Assembly (NCBI GenBank): GCA_022822135.1 | Contig: JAJECH010000052.1 | Span: forward strand, 1-64,000 | Reading direction: 5' to 3' | DNA: 64,000 nucleotides | Origin: Pseudomonadales bacterium | GTDB taxonomy: Bacteria; Pseudomonadota; Gammaproteobacteria; Pseudomonadales; Azotimanducaceae | In this document: in pieces, positions 26,118 to 34,534 of the stretch | Layout of the letters: the number at the start of each line of letters is the position of its first letter | Numbering within the stretch: position 1 is the stretch's first letter | Position numbers and translations under genes: made by a program | Notes under the pieces: model-generated | What the model was told of the DNA's origin: nothing | The model's database searches: none | The model's input: the letters and a program-made list of their open reading frames with translations, nothing else

Positions 26118-28196
26118 ATGTTACCCGCCGACTACTCAGAACGTGTTTATGCCGGTGTAGTGGGAAAGATCATCGGTGTATACCTTGGTCGCCCATTCGA
26201 AGGATGGACAAATGAACGTATCGAAGAGCAGCTCGGTGAAATCGACTACTACGTGCACGACAAAGTCGGCGTACCGTTGATCGTTACGGACGACGATATC
26301 TCGGGCACGTTTACCTTCATTCGTGCTCTTGAGGATTACGGCTACGATCCACAGCTAACCCCCAAGCAGATTGGTCAGACATGGCTGAACTATCTCATAG
26401 AAGGACGTTCAGTTTTGTGGTGGGGCGGTTTAGGTAACTCAACGGAACACACTGCCTATCTTCGGCTACGCGATGGGATCGACGCACCTCAGAGTGGCGC
26501 GATCGAAACCAACGGTAAGGTCGTGGCTGAGCAGATCGGCGCTCAGATTTTCATCGACGGGTGGGCGATGGTGTGTCCTGGTGACCCGGAACGAGCCGCT
26601 GATTTCGCGCGTCGTGCAGGATCGGTTTCGCACGATGGCGAAGCGGTCTATGGAGCACAGGTTCTGGCGGCCATGGAAGCGCAAGCGTTCGTCGAAAAAG
26701 ACATTGACAAACTGATCGATGTTGGCTTGGATCAGGTCCCGGCAGATTGCACACTCGCGAAGATGATTCACGACATCCGTCTTTGGCATTCTGAGAACCC
26801 AGACGACTGGCGGTCGACATTTAGGAAGATCCAGGAGAACTACGGCTACGATAAATACGGTGGTAACTGCCACATCATGCCCAATCACGGATTGATCATC
26901 ATGTCGTTACTGCATAGTGATGGTGATTTCAGCGAAGCGCTCAAGATCGTGAATACTGCGGGTTGGGACACTGACTGCAATTCCGGCAATCTAGGTTGCT
27001 TGATGGGGATCCGTAACGGACTTGAAGGTATTGATGCAAATACAGATTGGCGCACTCCTTTCGCCGACATCTGTTATCTGCCAACTGCCGATGCCAGCGG
27101 AGGGGTGTCGGACGCGGTTGCACAGGCACAACGAATCGTGCAGATTGGAAGTGAGCTAAACGGCGCAACATTTACCGAGCCTAAAAACGGTGCAAGATAC
27201 CACTTCTCGTTTTCAGGATCTGTACAAGGTTTCCGCGGAACCCAGTGTGAAGTAGAGAACCAACAGAAAAGCGACGGTTCTCGAACCCTTGCTATCCATT
27301 TGGACCCGCTAAAACCCGGCGACAAGGCATTCGCACTCACGAACACATTCATTGAATCGCTCGATACCGCGAAATACTTCGAACGACGTGGGTATGGCTT
27401 GATGACGAGTCCCAATCTGAACCCAGGTCAATTACTCAAAACGCAACTGACGCTTGCGAAGGAAGCGTCATCAAGTGCCGAAGTCTCACTTTGCGTTGGC
27501 GTATTCAATGAAGAGGACCAAACGGTTGTCTTACACGGACCTTCTATCGAGATCGCTCCGGGCGAGACGCAGGTACTTTCATGGCAGGTGCCTTCTACGG
27601 ACGGCTATCCGATATCGAGCACAGGCATTGAGATCAGTAGCGCATCATCCGACTCAACCATTCTGATGGATTATTTCGATTGGGAAGGTACGCCGGAACT
27701 CGAACTGGGTCGTCGAAAAGGTACGATGTGGGGTCGTGCTTGGGTGAATGCAGTGGATACCTATCAACCGTTTTATCCAGAGAGCTTTAGGCTTATCCAG
27801 AACAAGGGTACCGGATTGCTCCTATACGGCAGCAGGGATTGGACTGACTACGTGGTTGAAGCAGACGTGACACCTCACCTTGTCAAGCGTTCTGGTATCG
27901 CCGCGCGTACACAAGGACTACGGCGCTATTACGGTTTGGTCGTAACCGAGAAAAACCAGGTTCAGCTAGTCAAGGAATTGGATGGCACTCGGATTCTCGA
28001 TGAAGCGGCGCTTGATGTGAAATTTGGGACAACGTACCAGTTAAAACTCACGGTCGATGGCGAGCGCATCGAAGGTTACGTGAACGGGGAGAAATTGGTC
28101 ACCGCAAATGATGCTTCGCTAGCGCAAGGTAGCGTTGCGTTGGTGATCGACGAAGGTAGAACGGCAACACAAAAGGTTTCTATTTCAAAGGCTTAG
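26118..28196 (+). CDS. ADP-ribosylglycohydrolase-family protein with C-terminal beta-sandwich domains
   Basis: A 692-residue multidomain protein. Residues about 10-330 match the ADP-ribosylglycohydrolase (DraG-like) fold: VVGKIIGVYLGRPFEGW, the metal motif VTDDDISGTF and the second motif NTAGWDTDCNSGNLG with its paired Asp. Residues about 350-480 look like a beta-rich domain. Residues about 500-692 look like a concanavalin/DUF1080-like sandwich (GIAARTQGLRRYYGLVVTEK, ERIEGYVNGEKLVTA). Such fusions are known in proteins acting on sugars rather than on ADP-ribosylated nitrogenase, and a glycoside-related role is inferred. No signal peptide is seen. RBS AGGAG precedes the ATG. Divergent from the MaoC-like gene. 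Confidence 0.8.
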   Translation: MLPADYSERVYAGVVGKIIGVYLGRPFEGWTNERIEEQLGEIDYYVHDKVGVPLIVTDDDISGTFTFIRALEDYGYDPQLTPKQIGQTWLNYLIEGRSVLWWGGLGNSTEHTAYLRLRDGIDAPQSGAIETNGKVVAEQIGAQIFIDGWAMVCPGDPERAADFARRAGSVSHDGEAVYGAQVLAAMEAQAFVEKDIDKLIDVGLDQVPADCTLAKMIHDIRLWHSENPDDWRSTFRKIQENYGYDKYGGNCHIMPNHGLIIMSLLHSDGDFSEALKIVNTAGWDTDCNSGNLGCLMGIRNGLEGIDANTDWRTPFADICYLPTADASGGVSDAVAQAQRIVQIGSELNGATFTEPKNGARYHFSFSGSVQGFRGTQCEVENQQKSDGSRTLAIHLDPLKPGDKAFALTNTFIESLDTAKYFERRGYGLMTSPNLNPGQLLKTQLTLAKEASSSAEVSLCVGVFNEEDQTVVLHGPSIEIAPGETQVLSWQVPSTDGYPISSTGIEISSASSDSTILMDYFDWEGTPELELGRRKGTMWGRAWVNAVDTYQPFYPESFRLIQNKGTGLLLYGSRDWTDYVVEADVTPHLVKRSGIAARTQGLRRYYGLVVTEKNQVQLVKELDGTRILDEAALDVKFGTTYQLKLTVDGERIEGYVNGEKLVTANDASLAQGSVALVIDEGRTATQKVSISKA

Positions 28197-28205
28197 ACTT
28201 AATCC

Positions 28206-29606
28206 TTAAGAAATCCCGCACTCCTTTTTCATCGCCTCGCAGAAGGCAGTGGTCGCTTCTCGTAGGTCTCGTCGACGATCCTCACCGGCACTCTCTGTGA
28301 AGCAAAAAGAGAGACGCAATTGATCGAAGCCAGCATTCGGCGAACGCTGTAGGAAGTCATTTGGATAGAAGCCATACATAGGTACAACAACAACGCCGTA
28401 TTTTTCTACCAAGCCGTTAGTGAACGTATCGTCTACACGAACGACTGGGTTTCTAATCGTGAACGCACTGAAGAAACCTGCTTCTGGTTCGGTCCAGTCA
28501 AAGTGATCTCGATGACCGCCTAAACCCTCCGTTAATCCACCGAGCACGATTTCACGATTCTCTCGATACACTTGAAGTTTCTCTTCGGCGAGAGGCCACA
28601 GCGACTCTCTCACTGTTCCATCGTCGTTTCGCAACAACGCTTCAAAAGTCAGCAGCGACAGTGGGTTGTGAAACAGGATCGCGCCACTAGACTCCGAAAG
28701 GAGGAGCTCCGTCAAGGAGATGTCCGCTCCGTTTTCAACACTCACGGTAGCTTCTGAGTAAACGAAACCGACACGAGGTCCCGGTAGGCCGATCTTCGAA
28801 CCGGTGAAAAGATGAACCGTACGCTCGGGATCGAGCGCAATGAACGGGCGATTGGCTTTACGATCGCTGTTGTAGTTAATGTATAGATATGGTGCGTCTT
28901 CCGCAATCAGGATGTTCTCTTCTTCGGCAACTCGGAGCAATTCTTGCTTTCGAGTCATACTGAACGAAAAACCTGCCGGGTTATGTCCATCTGGAACCGT
29001 GTAGTAGAACGGCACGAGTTTACCTTCTGCACGCGCGTTGCGGATTTGAGTTCGAAGCGCATCGGGGTCCGCGCCTTCTCTGTCCATAGGTATGCTGTAA
29101 ATGGTGGCTTGTTGATTCAGCGTTGCTCGTGCAAGGAAACCTGCGTAAGTCGGTGCGTCAGTGATGTAAGCGACATCTGCTCCAATGCGTTCAAATACTG
29201 AACACAAGAGTGCGATACCACCAGTTGCGCCGATCGTCGGTATGAGTTTACCAGCATCAATCTGGAGACCCCAATCGCTGCCGTATACGTTCGCAAAACT
29301 CTCGCGGGGTCCTACTGGTCCCATCGTGTCCGTGTATGCGTAGGCATCCCGTAAGAACGTAGGTAATTCCTTCGGATCGTTAAGACCTTCCTGTCTCGTA
29401 AGATGCTCGAACCAACTCTCGGTACGTTCAATAAACGACCGTGGATTGGTAACTTCAGGATGTGGGTATCCTGCTCCTAGGTGATGGATCTTCAGTCCAT
29501 TGCGCGCAGCAATTTCGCGCAGTCCGGGAAGTGCAGCAGCCATCTTCCGTGTGACGGAAGTTGGCTGTGTTCGTATACCTGGGAGATTTAACGTCGTACT
29601 ACTCAT
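28206..29606 (-). CDS. PLP-dependent aminotransferase, class I/II
   Basis: A 466-residue fold-type I PLP enzyme. The cofactor-binding block is recognisable: VPDGHNPAGFSFSMTRK, then IAEDAPYLYINY with the Asp that contacts the pyridine nitrogen, then LFTGSKIGLPGPRVGFV with the Schiff-base lysine of the GSK motif. The C-terminal part (NPVVRVDDTFTNGLVEKYGV) matches aminotransferases of the aspartate/2-aminoadipate type. No N-terminal HTH domain is present, so it is not a MocR-type regulator. Amino donor and acceptor are unknown. It lies 9 nt from the convergent gene to its left and is divergent from the gene at 29753. Confidence 0.88.
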   Translation of the reverse strand: MSSTTLNLPGIRTQPTSVTRKMAAALPGLREIAARNGLKIHHLGAGYPHPEVTNPRSFIERTESWFEHLTRQEGLNDPKELPTFLRDAYAYTDTMGPVGPRESFANVYGSDWGLQIDAGKLIPTIGATGGIALLCSVFERIGADVAYITDAPTYAGFLARATLNQQATIYSIPMDREGADPDALRTQIRNARAEGKLVPFYYTVPDGHNPAGFSFSMTRKQELLRVAEEENILIAEDAPYLYINYNSDRKANRPFIALDPERTVHLFTGSKIGLPGPRVGFVYSEATVSVENGADISLTELLLSESSGAILFHNPLSLLTFEALLRNDDGTVRESLWPLAEEKLQVYRENREIVLGGLTEGLGGHRDHFDWTEPEAGFFSAFTIRNPVVRVDDTFTNGLVEKYGVVVVPMYGFYPNDFLQRSPNAGFDQLRLSFCFTESAGEDRRRDLREATTAFCEAMKKECGIS

Positions 29607-29752
29607 GCTATTTCTTCCTAGTTATGGCGTATCGCAAATCAAAACAGCTATCACCAAAATCGTATCGGAGTATTTACCCTGAATTAAGACAGCAAGTCGG
29701 TTCGCACGTTCGCTCCGCATAATCCATATTCGGAGTTGATCGGAGTACTTTC

Positions 29753-30832
29753 ATGGTAGCAGCAATCACGACCTTGGATGAATTCGAAGAGGAATACAAC
29801 GCAGGTACCGGTGTGACACTACCTTCGCGTGGTTTTCGTGAAGCGAGTTTAGACAACATACGGCGATTTGGCGATGGTGTAGGAGACTATAACCCTCTTT
29901 GGCGCGACGAGGAATATGCAAACCAAAGTCGATTCAGTGGTGTTACCGCGCCACCTATGTTCATCTATGGCGCAAGTCTAGGCATCGCGGCTGCGATTAA
30001 CGGAGCGATTGACGGTCGACGTTTGTCCTCAGCTAATTTCCCGATGAACTATGCGGGTGGCGAAATCACGTTCCATAAAACAATCTGGCGTGGGGACAAG
30101 ATACGAGCTCAGGAGAGCATCCTCGGATCCACGAGAAAACACTCTGACCGGATCGGTGATTTTCTTATCTGTACCGCAATGGTTGAGTACTTCAATCAGC
30201 GACAGGAGCTCGTCGCGACCAAGAAGACAAATATGGCGCGATATAAGAACCTCGGATCTGGGCGAACGATCCAATACGACCGCGAAGTCAAAACAAATGT
30301 CACGGAAACGGCGCCCGATCCTCTCGTACATGAACGCGTCCGACGCGGCAATCGGTTACGCACCTGGCGCGATGTTGTCGAAGGCGAAGCAATTGAGACA
30401 CTTCAAAAAGGTACGTATACCGTTACCGAGTTGTTCCTCTTCACGCATGGTGTAGTAGGAACCGGACGGTCGCCGCGAGCCGCGCTAGAAGCTGAGGAGT
30501 CAGAAGACTTGGGCGGCGGTGGTCGTTACGATGAAAAACATGCGAAAGAACGACGCAACATGCCCGGTCAATTTGACTGGGGTCCGCAACGTGTCTGTTG
30601 GTTGTGTCAGATCGCTACAGACTGGGGCGGAGACGATGCGATCGTCAAGAGCATGGACACGCGCGTACGCCATCCCAATATTGTCGGTGACACCAATACG
30701 GTATACGGCAATGTCAAACGTCGATATCAAGAAAATGATGAAGATCTAGTTGATTTGAACGTATGGAATGAGAACCAATCAGGACTTCACACGGCGGAAG
30801 GAACCATTACAGTTTCACTGTCAGGTTTCTGA
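29753..30832 (+). CDS. FAS1-like/MaoC double hot-dog dehydratase family protein
   Basis: A 359-residue protein with two hot-dog-like halves. The first contains IRRFGDGVGDYNPLWRDEEY and SGVTAPPMFIYGASLG, the FAS1-like dehydratase pattern. It is followed by ITFHKTIWRGDKIRAQESIL, resembling N-terminal MaoC dehydratase domains. The second half (VEGEAIETLQKGTYTVTELF and VWNENQSGLHTAEGTITVSL) completes the pair. Enzymes of this type hydrate enoyl-CoA or mesaconyl-like thioesters. Start chosen with GGAG 7 nt before ATG. The orphan small transcription unit follows downstream, then a luciferase-like oxidoreductase gene. Confidence 0.8.
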   Translation: MVAAITTLDEFEEEYNAGTGVTLPSRGFREASLDNIRRFGDGVGDYNPLWRDEEYANQSRFSGVTAPPMFIYGASLGIAAAINGAIDGRRLSSANFPMNYAGGEITFHKTIWRGDKIRAQESILGSTRKHSDRIGDFLICTAMVEYFNQRQELVATKKTNMARYKNLGSGRTIQYDREVKTNVTETAPDPLVHERVRRGNRLRTWRDVVEGEAIETLQKGTYTVTELFLFTHGVVGTGRSPRAALEAEESEDLGGGGRYDEKHAKERRNMPGQFDWGPQRVCWLCQIATDWGGDDAIVKSMDTRVRHPNIVGDTNTVYGNVKRRYQENDEDLVDLNVWNENQSGLHTAEGTITVSLSGF

Positions 30833-30937
30833 GTTTACCGAAACGCCGACTGATCAATCTCGTCTGAAGTCGCATGACAGGTCGACACGAACGCTGTTCA
30901 TTTCAAGCTAACAACATATAAACTCCGAGGGCTCTCC

Positions 30938-30966
30938 TTGATTACGGAAACTAAATCTGTTAAAGT
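30938..30966 (+). promoter_or_regulatory. Candidate sigma70 promoter of the orphan small transcript
   Basis: TTGATT (30938-30943) and TAAAGT (30961-30966) are separated by 17 nt, fitting -35 and -10 boxes. Transcription would begin near 30973. The same TTG could instead be a start codon of a 27-codon frame ending at 31021, so both readings are recorded. Confidence 0.5.
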
Positions 30967-30972
30967 TCCAGC

Positions 30973-31095
30973 AACTTTATCAGTATTAAAAGGAGGTGAT
31001 CGTGGAAATATCAATGGCTGAGGGCAGAACCGCTTAGGACTGTCACTCATGCATTGAAGGAGGCAGAGGCTTATCCCCTCTGCCTCTTCTTTTTT
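30973..31095 (+). ncRNA. Candidate small RNA or leader-peptide transcript
   Basis: The gap between two catabolic genes contains an apparently complete small transcription unit: the promoter at 30938-30966, a body of about 120 nt and a strong intrinsic terminator at 31059-31095. The body includes AAGGAGGTGATC (30990-31001), a full complement of the 16S rRNA anti-Shine-Dalgarno end. It is placed correctly for a GTG at 31002 that opens an 11-codon frame (MEISMAEGRTA, stop TAG 31035-31037). It also carries repeated GGA motifs, one in a TGAT/ATCA hairpin loop, the kind of site bound by CsrA/RsmA. Three readings remain open: CsrA-sponge sRNA, leader peptide, or other regulatory RNA. No known RNA family was recognised. 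Confidence 0.5.
31059..31095 (+). terminator. Strong intrinsic terminator
   Basis: GAGGCAGAGG (31060-31069) pairs perfectly over 10 bp with CCTCTGCCTC (31077-31086) around a 7-nt loop, followed by TTCTTTTTT. It ends the orphan small transcript and separates it from the downstream oxidoreductase gene. Confidence 0.93.
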
Positions 31096-31145
31096 GAGAA
31101 AAGGAGGCGTCTAAAATCGGACGCGTCCAGAATACCAAGGTCAGC

Positions 31146-32048
31146 ATGAAACTTTGCGTGGAATTCCCAAGCGTAAGTTATCGCGAAGGTCCGGAAAACG
31201 TTATTCGTCTAGCCAAGGCGATCGAGGACATCGGTTACGACCGGCTAGAGATTTTCGATCATGTAATCATGGGATATCCGACCGAGTCACGGGAACCACC
31301 GATGTACCCGTCCAAGATGCCGATCATGGAAGCGTTGACGACGCTCGCCTTTATTGCCGGAAATACCGAGCGTATCGGACTAGGAACTGAAGTACTCGTA
31401 CTTCCACAACGACAGCCAGTGCTTGTTGCCAAGCAAGTTCAGACGATCGATACGTTGTCTGGTGGCAGAATGAGACTTGGTATCGGTGTTGGTTGGCAAG
31501 AGTCCGAATACGAGATGCTAGAGGAGTCATTCTCCAACCGCGGTCGACGTATGGACGATGCAATCGAAGTCCTGCGCACGTGTTGGCGCGACGAGTTGAT
31601 CTCCTATGAGTTCAATCACTATTCCGCTGAAAGTATGGCGATGGAACCCAAATCACCTCAAGGAGCTGACCTGCCTTTGTGGGTCGGCGGCATGAGCGAT
31701 GCTGCGCTTGCACGCGCTGGTCGACTCGGAGACGGGTGGCTTGCAAACGCCATCGAAGACGAGGAGGACGCACTGCGCTCAAAGACTCTAGTTTTGGCGC
31801 ACGCAGAGAGTGCAGGCAAGGACCCGGACGAATTCGGGTTGCAGATGATGTTAGACGTACCTCCTCGAGATGACGCCGGACGCATGTTCTACAAGGATTT
31901 AGATCGCGTTAAAGCGCGCGCGGAACAAGTAGCAAATTGGGGTTTTGAATACGGGTCAATTAATGCCACCGCGATTTTTCAGTCCGGTGCACGATCTGTT
32001 GATGCGATCATTGATGTACTAGCTAACGTACATCGAGCCTTGAAGTAA
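31146..32048 (+). CDS. LLM-class flavin/F420-dependent oxidoreductase
   Basis: A 300-residue TIM-barrel enzyme of the luciferase-like superfamily, close to the group often annotated as F420-dependent (TIGR03619-like). Landmarks: EDIGYDRLEIFDHVIMGYP, ERIGLGTEVLVLPQRQPVLV, LSGGRMRLGIGVGWQESEYE and PLWVGGMSDAALARAGRLGD. These give the flavin/deazaflavin-binding barrel. F420 use cannot be concluded in this lineage; FMN is just as likely. AAGG lies 5 nt before the ATG. Its stop is 4 nt from that of the convergent DUF3667 gene. Confidence 0.85.
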   Translation: MKLCVEFPSVSYREGPENVIRLAKAIEDIGYDRLEIFDHVIMGYPTESREPPMYPSKMPIMEALTTLAFIAGNTERIGLGTEVLVLPQRQPVLVAKQVQTIDTLSGGRMRLGIGVGWQESEYEMLEESFSNRGRRMDDAIEVLRTCWRDELISYEFNHYSAESMAMEPKSPQGADLPLWVGGMSDAALARAGRLGDGWLANAIEDEEDALRSKTLVLAHAESAGKDPDEFGLQMMLDVPPRDDAGRMFYKDLDRVKARAEQVANWGFEYGSINATAIFQSGARSVDAIIDVLANVHRALK

Positions 32049-32052
32049 CGAA

Positions 32053-33108
32053 CTAAAGATAGTCTGTCAACACAAGAACCAACACAAGCGAGAAGGCCGG
32101 AAACAAACCCCATAGGTAAAAGAAGGCAAGACTAAAGCCTTTGATCAGCGTTCGAAAATGACCTTGACCATAGAATCGACGAAAAGCGAAGTACGTATGG
32201 ACGATCAGGGATATGAATAAAAGACCGTCGAATATCTCCCAAGGTTGCGACCAGAAAGACTGATCTTCCGGAAAGCGAGCTGCGGGTGTCAAGAGCGTGA
32301 TCGTTAACACGATGAAACTGAACGAGTGCACGTGAATGGCGAAGACGAGATGATGAATGAACCGCTTACCTTTCCTTCCGAAGAAGATCGTTAAGAGAAT
32401 CGCGTACCAAGGTAAGAGAACAACCATCACCAATGGCAGGTTGTCGATAAATTCATTAGCCAATAACTGCGGCGAGTGAACGACATCAACTACGACGTTA
32501 GCTAGAACTCGGCGCAACCACTCAGGCAATCCGAGTTGTGCGTTAAAGAGTTGTGCAATACCCCTAATCGGTGCGAGGCGTCGTGTTTTCTCATCAACCG
32601 CGAGCATGTCATCGAGTTTTCGCGCCCGGTCACCCTGAAGATGACCACGCAAAATCTCCATTCCTGCCGCAATATCAGCTTCTGATTGGCGAAGTTCTTC
32701 AGGGTCTATGTCCACAGCCAACCGTAACCTATTAGGTCTTTCCGGCGCGGTTCCTTCAGATTCATCCTCAACTACACGCGAACTTTCTCTCAACGGTCGG
32801 TCGTCCGGTGTAGGCAATGTGATTCCAAATATGAAGAACCAAAGGATTGTTGTGAACATAAACAATCGAAACGGATTGACGAAATCCGCTCGCCGGTTCT
32901 CTTCAAATGCCACTGAGAGCTGCCCTGGGTATCGCACGATGTTCTTCATCGATCGAATGACCCGTCCGTCGAGCTCGAACATCTCCCCTATCGCATCTTT
33001 TAGGACGGACCAAAGGGAAGCGTTGTAGTCGCGGTTGTTTTGACCACAGTAACCGCAGAAAGCGTTAGGGCGTACAGCGCCGCAGTTCGGACAGGATGTT
33101 TCGCTCAT
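32053..33108 (-). CDS. DUF3667-type membrane protein with zinc ribbon
   Basis: A protein of about 351 residues. It begins with a zinc ribbon CPNCGAVRPNAFCGYCGQ (two CxxC pairs). A segment typical of DUF3667 proteins follows (LDGRVIRSMKNIVRYPGQLS, then NPFRLFMFTTILWFFIF). A soluble charged middle region and four to five C-terminal transmembrane helices complete it. ATG 33108 is chosen (MSETSCPNCG), with a further ATG four codons upstream. The function of the family is unknown. It stands between two unrelated genes. Confidence 0.82.
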   Translation of the reverse strand: MSETSCPNCGAVRPNAFCGYCGQNNRDYNASLWSVLKDAIGEMFELDGRVIRSMKNIVRYPGQLSVAFEENRRADFVNPFRLFMFTTILWFFIFGITLPTPDDRPLRESSRVVEDESEGTAPERPNRLRLAVDIDPEELRQSEADIAAGMEILRGHLQGDRARKLDDMLAVDEKTRRLAPIRGIAQLFNAQLGLPEWLRRVLANVVVDVVHSPQLLANEFIDNLPLVMVVLLPWYAILLTIFFGRKGKRFIHHLVFAIHVHSFSFIVLTITLLTPAARFPEDQSFWSQPWEIFDGLLFISLIVHTYFAFRRFYGQGHFRTLIKGFSLAFFYLWGLFPAFSLVLVLVLTDYL

Positions 33109-33368
33109 ATCACCATGCAAGTTTGGGCGTACGGTCTAATTACAAGGTTAACACGCATGGTACATCCCCCGTTCTTGAGCTCCAGAGTAGTTCCTCACAA
33201 TTTATGCTTGTCCCCTGTCATACTTATTAGTCGACGGATCGACATTCGTTAAGAGACAAAAACAAACCAAGTGTGTATAGCTGTCGATCGAAGTCAACAC
33301 TTTGAAATGCAAGAATGTAGTCAATCGCCAGAAATGCTCTACTCCTAATGGCATGAGAACGTAGCGCT

Positions 33369-34526
33369 TTGCCAAGACCACAAAGTTCCGAAATCGATTG
33401 GATCGCTCGAGCCAAATCGCTCGAGGAATTGATTCGCGCGCATTCTGCTGAAGCGGACCGTATTCGGCACCTGCCGAATAAAGTGGCTTCTGCGTTCGCC
33501 GCTAATCAGCTGTACCGATTAGGTGCTCCGAGAGGGATCGGCGGGACCGATGAGGAACCAATCACCCAAATGCGGGTTATCGAGGAAGTATCCAGATCAG
33601 ACGGAAGTGCTGGGTGGAACTTAATGATCGGAATCGAAACATTTGCATTAGTTGGACCATCAATGGCGACTTGTACGGAGGCCGTCGCTGACCCAAGCGT
33701 CATCATGGCGAGTTCTACAGCCGCAGTGGGAGAAGCTCTCCACTGTGAAGGCGGTTGGCTCATCAACGGACAATGGCAGTTTGTGAGCGGTGTTCACAAT
33801 GCCCACGTCTTCGGTGCGACCGTACGAAAAATCAATAAACAAGGTGAATCTGACGACGTCCGCTACTATGCGATCCTACCCAAGGGTCGATTCGAAATTG
33901 TTGACACGTGGCACGTCTCAGGCTTGCGTGGATCGGGTTCGCACGACGTACGTATCGTGAACCAAACTGTCGCTGACACACATGTTGTCGCGACACTCGG
34001 TCACGGCGACATGCCTTCAAACCAATTGTCGATCCCGCTAAACGTACGTCTCACCTTCAACAAGATTGCGGTCGCCTTGGGCATCGCTCGAGCCGCAATT
34101 GATGCCTTCATCGAACTGGCGCACGGAAAAACACCAAGATTCGCAAACCGCAAACTCAAGGATCGACCTTTTGCACAGCGTCAGCTAGCGAAAGCAGAAG
34201 CACGTTTACGTGGGCATAGAGCCGCAGTCTACGAGCATACTAAGCGGGTCACACAGGTGTGTTACGGTGGCGATCGTCTAAGCGACGAAGATATCGCGAT
34301 CGCACACCTACTTGCAAGCGAAGCGACGACTGGTTGCGTATATGTGGTGGAATCGCTTCTAGAAGCGGCAGGAACGTCTGCTAACTATATCGGTCATCCA
34401 CTCGAGAAACTTGCAAGGGACATACGCGTCATACGGCAACATACCACGGTGTCTCCTCAACACATTGACCACATCGGTCAAGCCCTAATTGGCAATGGAT
34501 TGAATGGCTTCCTACGCGGAGTGTGA
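33369..34526 (+). CDS. Acyl-CoA-dehydrogenase-fold flavin monooxygenase (HpaH/HsaA-like), TTG start
   Basis: A 385-residue paralogue of the protein at 11913-13064, sharing NQLYRLGAPRGIGGTDE, EVSRSDGSAGWNLMIG, LINGQWQFVSGVHNAHVF and VSGLRGSGSHDVRI. It belongs to the acyl-CoA dehydrogenase fold and is probably a reduced-flavin hydroxylase needing a separate reductase. The frame opens at TTG 33369 with PRP after it, like the paralogue's MARP, so TTG is the likely start. No partner reductase gene is adjacent. The stop lies 8 nt from the stop of a convergent PhyH gene. Confidence 0.72.
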   Translation: MPRPQSSEIDWIARAKSLEELIRAHSAEADRIRHLPNKVASAFAANQLYRLGAPRGIGGTDEEPITQMRVIEEVSRSDGSAGWNLMIGIETFALVGPSMATCTEAVADPSVIMASSTAAVGEALHCEGGWLINGQWQFVSGVHNAHVFGATVRKINKQGESDDVRYYAILPKGRFEIVDTWHVSGLRGSGSHDVRIVNQTVADTHVVATLGHGDMPSNQLSIPLNVRLTFNKIAVALGIARAAIDAFIELAHGKTPRFANRKLKDRPFAQRQLAKAEARLRGHRAAVYEHTKRVTQVCYGGDRLSDEDIAIAHLLASEATTGCVYVVESLLEAAGTSANYIGHPLEKLARDIRVIRQHTTVSPQHIDHIGQALIGNGLNGFLRGV

Positions 34527-34534
34527 TCTCTAGA

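Noticed and set aside
30988-31001. A fragment of a 16S rRNA gene
   Set aside because: The match is to the complement of the rRNA 3' end and is only about 12 nt long, as expected for a very strong ribosome binding site.
30938-31021. A RiPP precursor cluster based on the LKGG motif
   Set aside because: No peptidase-ABC exporter, cyclase, radical-SAM or other modifying enzyme gene lies nearby. Only the short frame is reported, at low interest.
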